DNA of 64,000 bases from Betaproteobacteria bacterium MOLA814. GTDB lineage: Bacteria > Pseudomonadota > Gammaproteobacteria > Burkholderiales > Burkholderiaceae_C. The translations under genes and the position numbers were made by a program. The notes under the pieces were generated by a model. That model saw only the letters and a program-made list of their open reading frames with translations. It had not been told where the DNA came from and did no database searches. Shown piece after piece: positions 19,633 through 28,943 of this stretch. Within the stretch, counting starts at the first letter, position 1. Each line of letters starts with the position of its first letter. Where the stretch lies: positions 620,001 to 684,000 of the forward strand of contig AYMW01000002.1 in NCBI GenBank assembly GCA_000496475.1, in the 5' to 3' direction.

Positions 19633-20328
19633 ATGGTGCTGTACTTTGAAGACGATGATGTCTTGGTTATCAACAAGCCTGCTGGCGTTTTGTCGGTTCC
19701 CGGACGCGGCGCAGACAAACAAGACTGCGTGCTGTCGAGACTTCATGACAGTGGCCACAGCGCCCTGGTCGTTCACAGGCTAGACACTGCCACCTCTGGG
19801 TTGATGGTGTTTGCAAAACACCTGCCTGCCCAACGCGCACTGAGCCATGCGTTTGCCACACGTCAAACCCACAAACTCTACGAAGCGGTTGTTGAAGGTC
19901 ACCCTATCGGACACATCACACACCATGCGAGTGAACAAGGCATTCAACAAAGCAGTGATGACGAATGGAACAGCATAGAGGCCTCGCTCATCATTGACTG
20001 GCCCAACAGACCCATGTCCAAAGTATGCGAACAAACAGGAAAAGCCGCCCTCACGCGCTGGCAAGTCATCACGCCATCTCAAACTGACGCAAACCACACG
20101 CGCTTGCGACTGCAACCGGTCACTGGACGCACACACCAACTGCGCGTTCACCTTATGCACATCGGCCACCCCATAGTGGGAGACGCCTTGTACAACCAGG
20201 CTTATCAACACTTAACCAACGAGGGCGAGCAAGCGCCCGCACGTTTACAGCTGCATGCCACCCATCTGAGGGTGCCCCGTATGCAATGCGAGGGGGCTTA
20301 TTATTGGCACTGCCCAGCACCGTTTTGA
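19633..20328 (+). CDS. RluA-family pseudouridine synthase
   Basis: A 231-residue RNA pseudouridine synthase of the RluA family. The N-terminal EDDDVLVINKPAGVLSVPGR and the catalytic HRLDTATSGLMVF (Asp in HRLD) are diagnostic, as is the later PVTGRTHQLRVHLMHIGHPI. There is no S4 domain. The size and lack of S4 fit RluA itself (23S U746 and tRNA U32) or a close paralogue, but the exact target cannot be read from sequence. The 268 bp before it hold only a weak hairpin at about 19379-19400. Confidence 0.88.
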   Translation: MVLYFEDDDVLVINKPAGVLSVPGRGADKQDCVLSRLHDSGHSALVVHRLDTATSGLMVFAKHLPAQRALSHAFATRQTHKLYEAVVEGHPIGHITHHASEQGIQQSSDDEWNSIEASLIIDWPNRPMSKVCEQTGKAALTRWQVITPSQTDANHTRLRLQPVTGRTHQLRVHLMHIGHPIVGDALYNQAYQHLTNEGEQAPARLQLHATHLRVPRMQCEGAYYWHCPAPF

Positions 20329-20422
20329 CAACGGGCGGGCAACACGCGTGACTCGCCATGGTCTGAGCTGCTGCTACGATGTGCGCCACTGCTAACCCCT
20401 AACCCTTTACCGAAAGACATGC

Positions 20423-21607
20423 ATGACCCAAGACGTATTTGTTGTGAGCGCTGTGCGCACGGCTATTGGCACCTTCGGCGGCTCATTAAAAGACACGCCC
20501 CCCATTGCTTTGGCCTCGTTGGTGGTGCGCCAAGCACTAGAGCGCGCACAGATAGACGGCAACAGCGTGGGCCATGTCGCCTTTGGTCATGTGGTCAACA
20601 CAGAGCCGCGTGATATGTACTTGTCCCGTGTGGCGGCCATTGACGGCGGCTGCGCACAGCAGACCGCCGCTTTTAACGTCAACCGTTTGTGCGGCTCTGG
20701 CTTGCAGGCCATTGTTTCTGCTAGCCAGTCCATCATGCTTGGGGACACTGATGTGGCCATTGGCGGCGGCGCTGAAAACATGAGCCGCGCGCCCTACGCC
20801 AGCTTGACCACACGCTTTGGTGCACGCATGGGTGACGCCAAATTGGTAGACATGCTCTTGGGGGCATTGCATGACCCATTTGAAAACATGCACATGGGCG
20901 TCACGGCAGAGAACATTGCAGCCAAATGGGGCATCAGTCGCGAACAGCAAGATGCCACTGCGGTTGAAAGTCACCGTCGCGCAGAACGCGCCACCAAAGC
21001 GGGTTACTTTAAAGACCAAATCGTACCTGTCATGCTCAAGTCGCGCAAAGGCGAAGTGGCATTTGAAGTTGACGAACACTTTAGATCCAATTGCCAGCCT
21101 GAGGACATGGCCAAGCTCAAGCCCGTGTTTTTAAAAGAAAACGGCACCGTCACCGCAGGCAATGCGTCAGGCCTTAATGATGCCGCGGCCGCAGTGGTAC
21201 TCATGAGCGGCCAAGCCGTTACAGCACAGGGCGTCAAACCCCTGGCACGCTTAGTGGCTTATGCGCACGCTGGCGTAGACCCACGTTTTATGGGCATTGG
21301 CCCAGTACCTGCCACACAAGCTGCCCTCAAAAAGGCAGGTTTAAGCGTGGGCGATTTAGACGTCATTGAAGCCAACGAAGCTTTTGCTGCGCAAGCCTGC
21401 GCAGTCAGTCAAGATCTAGGCCTAGACCCGGCAAAAGTTAACCCCAACGGTTCGGGCATTTCGTTGGGACACCCAATTGGCGCTACTGGCGCACTGATCA
21501 CAGTTAAAGCCATTCACGAACTGCACCGCATTCAAGGCCGCTACGCGTTGGTCACCATGTGCATAGGCGGTGGTCAAGGCATTGCCGCCATTTTTGAACG
21601 GGTCTAA
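20423..21607 (+). CDS. bktB: Beta-ketothiolase BktB-like acetyl-CoA acyltransferase
   Basis: A 394-residue thiolase that condenses or cleaves short-chain beta-ketoacyl-CoA. The active-site Cys90 is in NRLCGSGLQAIVSA, the second Cys380 in TMCIGGGQG, and the GHPIGATGA loop supplies the His. Segments such as VNTEPRDMYLSRVA and HDPFENMHMGVTAEN match Cupriavidus BktB as remembered, which accepts C4-C5 units for polyhydroxyalkanoate precursors. No phaB or phaC lies beside it, so the role may be beta-oxidation or PHA supply. Confidence 0.88.
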   Translation: MTQDVFVVSAVRTAIGTFGGSLKDTPPIALASLVVRQALERAQIDGNSVGHVAFGHVVNTEPRDMYLSRVAAIDGGCAQQTAAFNVNRLCGSGLQAIVSASQSIMLGDTDVAIGGGAENMSRAPYASLTTRFGARMGDAKLVDMLLGALHDPFENMHMGVTAENIAAKWGISREQQDATAVESHRRAERATKAGYFKDQIVPVMLKSRKGEVAFEVDEHFRSNCQPEDMAKLKPVFLKENGTVTAGNASGLNDAAAAVVLMSGQAVTAQGVKPLARLVAYAHAGVDPRFMGIGPVPATQAALKKAGLSVGDLDVIEANEAFAAQACAVSQDLGLDPAKVNPNGSGISLGHPIGATGALITVKAIHELHRIQGRYALVTMCIGGGQGIAAIFERV

Positions 21608-21624
21608 GGGCTCGGCTTCGAGGC

Positions 21625-22374
21625 TTAAATCCCGACTTCGCCGTCGCCTTGGAAACTGTCTGCTCTGAAAGTCAGTACCAAGGTGTCGCGCCAACCAAAG
21701 TCTTGCAATGGTTGTATCGGCGTGGTTTCGTGAATCACTCTGGCGTCGTCCAGTAGCAAGGTCGTCCAAGGCTGGCTCATGGTGAAGCGCTGCCCGCTCG
21801 GGCCGTTGGCCTCGAATACACGGCTTTCGCCACCTTTCACCGACATACGCTCGACCAGACACACCATCACCAAATCAACGCCATCTCTGTGAGCACCCTC
21901 AGGGGTGGGGCGACCTATACCGTCGCTGGTATCAATTCGAAATTGATGGGCCTCAACAAACCAAGGCTGGTGGCCGTGCAACGCGCTGGCAACTTGTGCA
22001 CCAGATGTGAGCAAAGCAAGCCATGCTGTGTTGTGCAACACAGCATCACTTATCGGTTCAAACCAGCGCTGCATACCACCGTGCAACGCGTTGTATGACA
22101 GCGGCTGCCAGTGGGCACGGTGCGGGGCAATGGTCACGGTGTCATCGGTAACCACAGCACAACTGTGACGGCGTTTGCGGTACCGGCCACCATCTTTAAG
22201 GTAATGGTCAACGGCCAAGTCACCCCAACTCGATTGCAATGCCGCCAGCTCGGTGCGCTCGCAGTTCAGCCACCGGGGTATGTCATGCGCGCCTAAAACG
22301 GCAAAACCGTTGACTTGAACGTGGGCGTGCAGTTGCGCAAGAGGCGCAGTTGGAGGAGCGAACAATGTTGTCAT
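21625..22374 (-). CDS. 2-oxoglutarate/Fe(II) dioxygenase family protein (PF10014-like)
   Basis: A 249-residue protein with the pattern of the 2OG-Fe dioxygenase family that includes free-amino-acid hydroxylases. The likely iron site is GAHRDGVD (H-x-D) in the middle with a later His in RVIHETTPI; an Arg in WRDTLVLTFR may bind 2-oxoglutarate. The N-terminal half (YRKRRHSCAV) is also typical. Substrate unknown. It is convergent with bktB (17 bp between stops) and divergent from the DUF2189 gene. Confidence 0.72.
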   Translation of the reverse strand: MTTLFAPPTAPLAQLHAHVQVNGFAVLGAHDIPRWLNCERTELAALQSSWGDLAVDHYLKDGGRYRKRRHSCAVVTDDTVTIAPHRAHWQPLSYNALHGGMQRWFEPISDAVLHNTAWLALLTSGAQVASALHGHQPWFVEAHQFRIDTSDGIGRPTPEGAHRDGVDLVMVCLVERMSVKGGESRVFEANGPSGQRFTMSQPWTTLLLDDARVIHETTPIQPLQDFGWRDTLVLTFRADSFQGDGEVGI

Positions 22375-22445
22375 AGCTCCATTATCTGCCCACAGGTTCG
22401 GGAAAACCTGATTGCCATTGCAACGGCGATGGGAAATACTTGACT

Positions 22446-23306
22446 ATGACACCGACAGAATTTGATGCAGCAACACCCCCGATTGCTGACACCAATGCCG
22501 CGCCGGATCAGCACTATGACGCACCGTCACCACCGCTTGTAGGGGCCTTGTTGCCCATCAACACCGTCGGCCTCAATGAGCCACTGCAATGGCTTAGCCT
22601 AGGGTGGAAAGACTTTACTCAGGCTCCCATGCTGGGCTTGTTGTATGGACTGTGCTTGTTTGTCATGGGCCACGCCCTGCTGCTGGCATTTAAATCTGCG
22701 CCCGTCTACGTGCTGGCCTTAGGTGCCTGTTTTTTAATGGTGGGACCCTTCTTGTCGCTGGGTCTCTACCAAATAAGCCAAGACTTACAAGCCTTACAAC
22801 GGCCCACACTCAGGCGCTCTGTGTGTGCTTGGCAACCCATCGCATCACCGTTGACAGTGTTTGCCAGCGCATTGATGGCCGCTGGCATTGCGTGGAGTGG
22901 CGCTTCCTTGCTGTTTTTTACGCTCAGCTTTGACACCATGCCATTGGACAGCAAGACGTGGACAGCGCTGCTAAGCCTCAATAATTTCGGCTTCTTGGCG
23001 GCCTACTTGGTACTTGCCGGCGCATTCGCCGGTCTGGCTTTCACCACCAGTGTGATTGCTTTGCCCATGATATGTGACAAGCGTGTGGACGCAAGAACGG
23101 CAGGATTGACAAGTGTGCGTGCATGCCAAAAAAATTCGATCACGATGACGCTGTGGGCCATGCTGATTGCGGCACTCGTGGTGGCAGCCATGCTGACATG
23201 GTTTGTTGGCTTGTTGGTCATTGGCCCAGTGCTTGGGCATGCCACATGGCATGCATACCAAGCACTTGTGGTACCGCCGCTGCCCTATGCACCGCCCAGC
23301 CAATAA
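22446..23306 (+). CDS. DUF2189 family membrane protein
   Basis: A 286-residue inner-membrane protein with about six hydrophobic segments after a 45-residue polar N-terminus. The DUF2189 core PLQWLSLGWKDF is followed by GLLYGLCLFVMG, and GPFLSLGLYQISQDL begins the second half. The family is of unknown function and often lies near cytochrome genes; none is here. The ATG at 22446 was chosen; a TTG two codons upstream is possible. Confidence 0.78.
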   Translation: MTPTEFDAATPPIADTNAAPDQHYDAPSPPLVGALLPINTVGLNEPLQWLSLGWKDFTQAPMLGLLYGLCLFVMGHALLLAFKSAPVYVLALGACFLMVGPFLSLGLYQISQDLQALQRPTLRRSVCAWQPIASPLTVFASALMAAGIAWSGASLLFFTLSFDTMPLDSKTWTALLSLNNFGFLAAYLVLAGAFAGLAFTTSVIALPMICDKRVDARTAGLTSVRACQKNSITMTLWAMLIAALVVAAMLTWFVGLLVIGPVLGHATWHAYQALVVPPLPYAPPSQ

Positions 23307-23322
23307 CGTTGTCGCGATTGGA

Positions 23323-24318
23323 CTAAGCGTTTACATCGACCACCACGCGGCCTGTGATATTCCCAGCCATGAGATCTACACCGACCTGAAGCGCACCGGC
23401 CAAGCCAACCTCGGTGGTCAGGCTGTCTAATTTATCTAAATTTAGATGCTGTGCCAACGCCAACCACGCCGACTCGCGCTTGGCCATAGGCGCCTTGACA
23501 CTGTCTATACCGCACAACGTGATGCCGCGCAATATGAATGGTGCCACGCTGGCTGGGAAGTCCAGTCCTTGGGCCAGACCACACGCAGCCACAATGCCGC
23601 CGTAGCGAAGACTGGCGCAGGTATTGGCCAAGGTGTGGCTACCCACTGCGTCCACCACGCCAGCCCAACGCTCTTTTTGCAGCGCCTTGCCAGGCTCGTT
23701 GAGCAAACACCGGTCCATCACCTCTTGCGCGCCAAGATTCTTTAAATAACCGTGCTCGCTGGCCTTGCCAGTGACTGCCACCACGCTGTAACCCATGTCT
23801 GACAACAACAGGGTGGCGATAGAGCCCACACCGCCCGTTGCGCCTGTCACCAAAATTTCACCACTACCCGGTTCTACACCACCGCGCTGCAGGGCTTGCA
23901 CACACAACATGGCCGTATACCCAGCCGTGCCAATGGCCATAGACTGTTTGGCGCTGATAGCGGTGGGCCGCAGTTGCAACCAGTCGCTGTGCACGCGTGC
24001 CATTTGCGCCAAACCGCCGCTGTGCGTTTCGCCCACACCCCAACCATTGAGCAACACCTCATCACCCGCTTTGAACTTGGTGCTGGCACTGCTGACCACT
24101 TTGCCAGCCAAGTCAATGCCCGGCACCAAACTGGGTTTACGCACCACCGGAGATGTGCCCGTGATGGCCAAGCCGTCTTTGTAATTCACGGTGGAGTAGT
24201 CCACCTGTACAACCACATCACCATCTGGCGAGAGCTGCTCGAAAAAGTCTGCCGTGCTCATCTCTTGCAATGCGCATTGGTAGGTGGGCTCTTTGTCTAC
24301 GCGTAGTAATTTCATCAT
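23323..24318 (-). CDS. acuI: AcuI-type acrylyl-CoA reductase / YhdH-like oxidoreductase
   Basis: A 331-residue zinc-free MDR oxidoreductase. AcuI reduces acrylyl-CoA to propionyl-CoA with NADPH. The segments STVNYKDGLAITG and LVPGIDLAGKV and the nucleotide site VTGATGGVGSIATLLL are typical. The double ATG at 24318/24315 (MMKLLRVDKEP) is the natural start; the frame upstream is Pro/Leu-rich leader and unlikely to be translated. It follows an acyl-CoA ligase on the same strand (94 bp gap), which suggests joint work on short or unsaturated acids. Confidence 0.85.
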   Translation of the reverse strand: MMKLLRVDKEPTYQCALQEMSTADFFEQLSPDGDVVVQVDYSTVNYKDGLAITGTSPVVRKPSLVPGIDLAGKVVSSASTKFKAGDEVLLNGWGVGETHSGGLAQMARVHSDWLQLRPTAISAKQSMAIGTAGYTAMLCVQALQRGGVEPGSGEILVTGATGGVGSIATLLLSDMGYSVVAVTGKASEHGYLKNLGAQEVMDRCLLNEPGKALQKERWAGVVDAVGSHTLANTCASLRYGGIVAACGLAQGLDFPASVAPFILRGITLCGIDSVKAPMAKRESAWLALAQHLNLDKLDSLTTEVGLAGALQVGVDLMAGNITGRVVVDVNA

Positions 24319-24412
24319 GTGTGGAGTGTGCTTTAAATGTAAGTGGGGTAGTTGCAGTGTGGTGAAAGGTGTGTATATTGGGTTGGGTTGTGCTGCAGCT
24401 GTGGGTGGCGGT

Positions 24413-26134
24413 TTAAGTAGCAGCCGCACCAGATTTGGCATTTTCTTTGGCTTGTTCTTGCAGCGCTCGCCACATCACTTTACCGCTACCACTTTTGGGC
24501 AGCTCATCCAGAAACTCTAGTAGCCTTGGCGCTTTGTAGACCGCCATCTCCTCGTGGCACCAACTCAGCAAGTCTTGTTCACTGACGCTGTGACCCGCGC
24601 GCAACACCACAAATACCTTGACGTTCTCTCCGCGGTAGGCGTCGGGCACACCGATGACACACGCTTCCGCCACGCTGGGGTGTTTAAACATCAAAGCTTC
24701 TACCTCTGCAGGCCACACTTTGAAGCCACTGGCGTTGATCATGCGCTTGAGCCTATCGGTCATGAAGTAATAGCCGTCCTCATCCATGCGCCCCAAGTCA
24801 CCTGAGCGAAAGTAACGCACCCCCTCGATGTCAACAAATGCATCCGCAGTGGCCTGCGGACATCGCCAGTAACCTTGGAACACCATAGGCCCGTTGATGA
24901 CAATTTCACCAGCCTCGCCCTGCGGCAATGGCAGCAACGTCTCTGGATCTACCACCATGGAGCGCACGCCTATAAAGGGCACGCCCAAACATTGCTGCTT
25001 GGTGGCCAACGGCGGATTGCTGTGTGAGGGGGCAGCCGTTTCAGTCAGGCCATAGCCTTCGGCGAAACGCAAACCAAACTCATCAAACAAACGCTGTGCC
25101 ACCGCTTGGGGCATGGCTGCACCACCGCCCCCTATGTATTTCAAACTGCTCAAGTCGTAGCTGGACATGTTGGGACTGGCCAACAAGTCCATGATCATGG
25201 TGGGTATGTTGGTCCAGTGGGTCACCCGCCATTTTGAAATCATGCGTCCGGCCAAATCGCGGTTCCACCTGGGCATGACCACCATGGTCGCACCGCCAAA
25301 CACAGCAGCATGCATGCCAGACACCATGCCTGTAATATGGAACATAGGCACCACGATTAAGGACACCACTTCTGCGGTGGAGTTGCCCCAGTAGCTGCTA
25401 GCCACCGCGTTGTGCATCACACTGGCGTGGGTGTGCATACAACCTTTTGGCAGACCTGTGGTGCCGCTTGTATACGGCAACACCGCCAAATCAGACGGCC
25501 CAGCCGTCAGCGCTTGCGGCAACCCCTCGTAATGTATGGCTTGCGCCCAAGAATGATGACCAGCCTGTGCCCATTGAGGTGGGTCAATAACGTCACTCAA
25601 CCATGGCACCCACGCAGTCGGCACTTCGGCCGCAAAACCATCGCTGGTAGCGTCTAGTACCTCACCAATGTGCGCGACTACAACGTGGCGCAGCTGCTCG
25701 TCTGGCTGTAAAGAGAAATCGGCTTTGGCCAAGAAACCTGCGAGGTCAGCGCTCACCACAGCGAATGCAGCTTGGGCATCACAAATGTAGTGCGACAACT
25801 CATGCGCACGGTTCATGGGATTGACGGGCACCACCACAGCATTGGCTCGCAAAATAGCAAAATGCGCCACCACCCACTGGGGGCTGTTTTGCATCAGCAA
25901 CAACACCCGGTCCCCTTTGGCCAAACCCAATGACTGCAGGTACGCGGCCATGCTGTCCACTTGACGCGCTAGTTCGCCATAAGTTAGGACCGCATCAAAA
26001 AACACCACCGCCGCCTTGTTGGGGTAGCGCATAGCGTTGACACGCAAATTCTCAACCAGGTTGGTTTCAGGTGCGCGCAGCTCACGGGATAAATGTGGTG
26101 GCCAAAATCGAAAGTGAGCAGGCGTAGAAGTCAT
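24413..26134 (-). CDS. Acyl-CoA synthetase (AMP-binding, long-chain type)
   Basis: A 573-residue adenylate-forming enzyme that activates a carboxylic acid to its CoA thioester. The P-loop-like LPYTSGTTGLPKGCMHTH, the YGLTETA motif, the YFRSGDLGRMDEDGYY hinge and the catalytic C-terminal Lys in PKSGSGKVMWR are all in place. The class is usually annotated long-chain-fatty-acid-CoA ligase; true chain length is unknown. The ATG at 26134 was preferred to the TTG at 26143. Probably in one transcript with acuI. Confidence 0.88.
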   Translation of the reverse strand: MTSTPAHFRFWPPHLSRELRAPETNLVENLRVNAMRYPNKAAVVFFDAVLTYGELARQVDSMAAYLQSLGLAKGDRVLLLMQNSPQWVVAHFAILRANAVVVPVNPMNRAHELSHYICDAQAAFAVVSADLAGFLAKADFSLQPDEQLRHVVVAHIGEVLDATSDGFAAEVPTAWVPWLSDVIDPPQWAQAGHHSWAQAIHYEGLPQALTAGPSDLAVLPYTSGTTGLPKGCMHTHASVMHNAVASSYWGNSTAEVVSLIVVPMFHITGMVSGMHAAVFGGATMVVMPRWNRDLAGRMISKWRVTHWTNIPTMIMDLLASPNMSSYDLSSLKYIGGGGAAMPQAVAQRLFDEFGLRFAEGYGLTETAAPSHSNPPLATKQQCLGVPFIGVRSMVVDPETLLPLPQGEAGEIVINGPMVFQGYWRCPQATADAFVDIEGVRYFRSGDLGRMDEDGYYFMTDRLKRMINASGFKVWPAEVEALMFKHPSVAEACVIGVPDAYRGENVKVFVVLRAGHSVSEQDLLSWCHEEMAVYKAPRLLEFLDELPKSGSGKVMWRALQEQAKENAKSGAAAT

Positions 26135-26288
26135 GGAGTACAACTGACAAAGTTACAAGTGCATCAGAGCTTACGTGCAAGCCCCTGGACGGGCAAGGTC
26201 GGGCAGCTAAGGAAATGTCGCACTAGAGACCCTCAAATTAGAAGTGGATTACCCGCATAAGATGTCTGAATAGTGAATCTCTCAGGGG

Positions 26289-26318
26289 TTGACAAACGCC
26301 ATGTATGCAAAATATGCA
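26289..26318 (+). promoter_or_regulatory. Candidate sigma-70 promoter for aapJQMP
   Basis: TTGACA (26289-26294) is followed after 18 bp by TATGCA (26313-26318), about 130 bp upstream of the aapJ start. TATGCA is repeated twice in the spacer region. The gap 26144-26450 holds no gene. Confidence 0.4.
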
Positions 26319-26450
26319 TAGCCGGCTGGCGAAAACCCCAAGGGCAAGTTCTCAAAAGTTGACTTATATTAAAGATCGCCGATTCAAAATGGATACCACT
26401 CATCACATTTACGGCGTGTAAATTACAAACATCTTTCTTTTGGAGTTCAT

Positions 26451-27533
26451 ATGCAAGCAACTAAGCTGGCTTTAGCCGGCGCCGTACTCATAGCTTTGAC
26501 CGCCTGCGGTCAAAAAGAAGATGCTGCAGCTCCTGCTGCAGCTCCTGCACCTGCACCTGTTGCTGCAGCAACCTCAACCACGCCAACCTTAGACGCTATC
26601 CGGGCAAGAGACTCTATTGCTTGCGGGGTAAACATAGGACTAGCTGGGTTCTCTGCTGCTGACACTCAGGGAGCATGGAATGGCCTCGATGTGGACATTT
26701 GCAAAGCTGTAGCCGCTGCGACGCTCGGTGATGCCAACAAGGTTAAATACGTGCCACTCAACGCTCAACAGCGTTTTACGGCACTCCAATCCGGCGAGAT
26801 TGATATGCTGTCGCGCAACACCACCTTCACCATGTCACGTGATGCCTCATTGGGCTTGCATGCCACTGGCGTCACATACTACGACGGTCAAGGTTTCATG
26901 GTGCCAACACGCACCAAAATGAAAAGCGCTATGGAGCTCAAAAACCAAACGGTTTGTGTGCAGTCTGGTACCACCACTGAGAAAAACCTAACCGATTTCT
27001 CCAAAGCCAACAACCTCAACATCAAGCCTGTTGTGTTTGAAGACTTCGCAGCTTCTTACGCCGCCTACTTCGCAGGCCGCTGCATTGCTTACACCACTGA
27101 TGCATCAGGGTTGGCTTCTATTCGCAACAAGGAAGCGTCAAACCCCAAGGACCACGTCATATTGCCTGAGCTGATTTCCAAAGAGCCACTGGGCCCAATG
27201 GTTCGCCGCGGCGACGACGCATGGTTTGCCATCGTGAAATGGACCATCCACGGTTTGTTGGAAGCCGAAGAGTTGGGCATTACACAAGCCAACGTCGAGC
27301 AAATGAAGGGCAACGACAGCCCAGCCATTGGTCGCATCTTGGGCTCCAAGGACGATACGGGTAAGTTGGTCGGCTTAAACGCAGCTTGGATGGCCAACGC
27401 GATTGCAGCAACTGGCAACTACGGCGAGATCTTTGAGCGCAACGTAGGTCCCAATTCACCGTTGGGCTTGCCACGCGGCACCAACAATTTGTGGAACAAG
27501 GGCGGCCTGATGTACGGCTACCCCATCCGCTGA
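26451..27533 (+). CDS. aapJ: Amino-acid ABC transporter, substrate-binding lipoprotein AapJ-like
   Basis: The periplasmic binding component of a general polar amino-acid transporter. The 360-residue protein has an N-terminal lipobox-like LTACG at about residues 17-21, then an Ala/Pro-rich linker, then the SBP fold with GVNIGLAGFSAADTQGAW. The later segment AFVVLP-type hinge is replaced by VCVQSGTTTEKNL. It ends GGLMYGYPIR, as in AapJ/BztA. A Shine-Dalgarno GGAG lies upstream. It heads the aapJQMP operon, but two hairpins, one with a T-run, separate it from aapQ and probably keep its mRNA level higher. Confidence 0.92.
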   Translation: MQATKLALAGAVLIALTACGQKEDAAAPAAAPAPAPVAAATSTTPTLDAIRARDSIACGVNIGLAGFSAADTQGAWNGLDVDICKAVAAATLGDANKVKYVPLNAQQRFTALQSGEIDMLSRNTTFTMSRDASLGLHATGVTYYDGQGFMVPTRTKMKSAMELKNQTVCVQSGTTTEKNLTDFSKANNLNIKPVVFEDFAASYAAYFAGRCIAYTTDASGLASIRNKEASNPKDHVILPELISKEPLGPMVRRGDDAWFAIVKWTIHGLLEAEELGITQANVEQMKGNDSPAIGRILGSKDDTGKLVGLNAAWMANAIAATGNYGEIFERNVGPNSPLGLPRGTNNLWNKGGLMYGYPIR

Positions 27534-27555
27534 TTGGCCAGTGTCTATTGGTCTT

Positions 27556-27642
27556 GCTTCACTCAGACCCCACCGGTCTGAGTGAAGCCGCAACACCCAA
27601 TAAGCCGCTTGACAAGGATGCCTTGGCAAGCGGCTTTTTTTT
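27556..27642 (+). terminator. Tandem hairpins with T-run between aapJ and aapQ
   Basis: First hairpin: a perfect 14-bp stem, GCTTCACTCAGACC (27556-27569) with its complement at 27575-27588. Second hairpin: AAGCCGCTTG (27602-27611) with CAAGCGGCTT (27627-27636), followed by eight T. The second is a textbook intrinsic terminator; the first may protect the aapJ 3' end. Read-through must supply the permease genes unless a promoter lies in the following 110 bp. Confidence 0.85.
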
Positions 27643-27751
27643 GGCGTTGACCACATCGAAGCAGCAATAAATCTCTCGACTCTCAACCACACTCGTTGCA
27701 AAGCACCAAGCCTGAAAATCTGTGCTCACCGCGAATCAGCTGAAAAACAAT

Positions 27752-28930
27752 ATGAGTACCACTCACGCGCCACCGAAAAAAAGCCAATGGTCATGGCGCA
27801 GCCAAGCCTTTAGAGGGCTGGTGTACCAAGGCGTTGCCGTGTCCGTCATTGTCTCGCTCGTCTGGCTATTGGCCAGCAACACCATGAGCAATATGGCCGC
27901 ACGCGGCATACAAAGCGGCTTTGACTTTCTCACCCAAACAGCTGGTTTTGACATTGGTGAGACGCCTATTCCTTATGACTCCGGGCAAGGCTATTGGCGA
28001 GCCTTTTTAGTCGGCCTGGCCAACACCCTGCGGGTGGCTGTCGTCGGCATTGTCTTGACCACCATTTTAGGCACCATGATTGGCGTTGGCCGCTTCTCGC
28101 GCAACGCATTGGTGCGCGGCATCTGCATGGTCTACGTCGAGTTTTTCCGAAACATACCCGTGTTGCTTCAGCTGTTCATGTGGTACATATTTTTGACACA
28201 GTTACTGCCGGATAGCTGGGAGCCATGGCAAATAGGCAACTTCTTCTTGAGCAAAGGCGGTGTGTCCTTTCCTGCCCCGCTGTGGGCATTTGGGCACCTG
28301 ACTGGCTTTATAGGCTTTATGGCTGGCATGGTTGGCGTGGTCATGTACCGCCGACGTGCCCAAAAGCTGTTTGAAGCAACCGGTCAACTGTCCAGCAGCT
28401 TTTGGATACCCATAGGCATGCTGTGCACTGGCGCGATTATTGGTTGGTTTGTAGGCGGTGCGCCTTCTGATTTCAATACACCAGTCAAAGGCGACTTTGC
28501 GATTGAGCACGGCGCAGCCGTGACGCCAGAGTTCTTAACCGTGTTACTGGGTTTGACCATGTACACCGCAGCCTTCGTCGCGGAGGTGGTGCGTGCAGGT
28601 ATTCAATCAGTGCCTGACGGCCAAAGCGAGGCGGCTTCAGCCTTGGGTTTGTCTAAAGGACACACCATGAAGCTCATCATGCTGCCACAAGCCCTGCGCG
28701 TGATTATTCCGCCCATGACCAACCAATTTTTAAACCTGACCAAAAACTCCTCATTGGCAGTGGCTATTGGCTACCCAGACATTGTCTCGGTCACCAACAC
28801 TGCGCTCAACCAAACTGGGCGAGCGGTGGAGTGTATTGCCATTGTGATGATGGTGTACCTCAGCACGTCGCTGGCGACATCAATGTTTATGAATTGGTAC
28901 AACAAGCGTTCTGAAATTAAAGAGCGATAG
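27752..28930 (+). CDS. aapQ: Amino-acid ABC transporter permease AapQ-like
   Basis: An inner-membrane permease subunit with 392 residues from the ATG at 27752; a GTG at 27722 in the same frame would add ten. Several membrane helices are followed by the EAA loop region QSEAASALGLSKGHTMKLIM, where the ATPase docks. The segment AFVAEVVRAGIQSVPDGQ is typical of the polar amino-acid family. An additional insert with helices about residues 180-250 is usual for AapQ/BztB. The next permease gene starts 13 bp later. Confidence 0.92.
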   Translation: MSTTHAPPKKSQWSWRSQAFRGLVYQGVAVSVIVSLVWLLASNTMSNMAARGIQSGFDFLTQTAGFDIGETPIPYDSGQGYWRAFLVGLANTLRVAVVGIVLTTILGTMIGVGRFSRNALVRGICMVYVEFFRNIPVLLQLFMWYIFLTQLLPDSWEPWQIGNFFLSKGGVSFPAPLWAFGHLTGFIGFMAGMVGVVMYRRRAQKLFEATGQLSSSFWIPIGMLCTGAIIGWFVGGAPSDFNTPVKGDFAIEHGAAVTPEFLTVLLGLTMYTAAFVAEVVRAGIQSVPDGQSEAASALGLSKGHTMKLIMLPQALRVIIPPMTNQFLNLTKNSSLAVAIGYPDIVSVTNTALNQTGRAVECIAIVMMVYLSTSLATSMFMNWYNKRSEIKER

Positions 28931-28943
28931 GCTGGCACATCAC

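Noticed and set aside
19321-19776. A 151-codon minus-strand frame between glnS and the RluA-family gene
   Set aside because: It overlaps the ends of both conserved genes in antisense and shows no family features.
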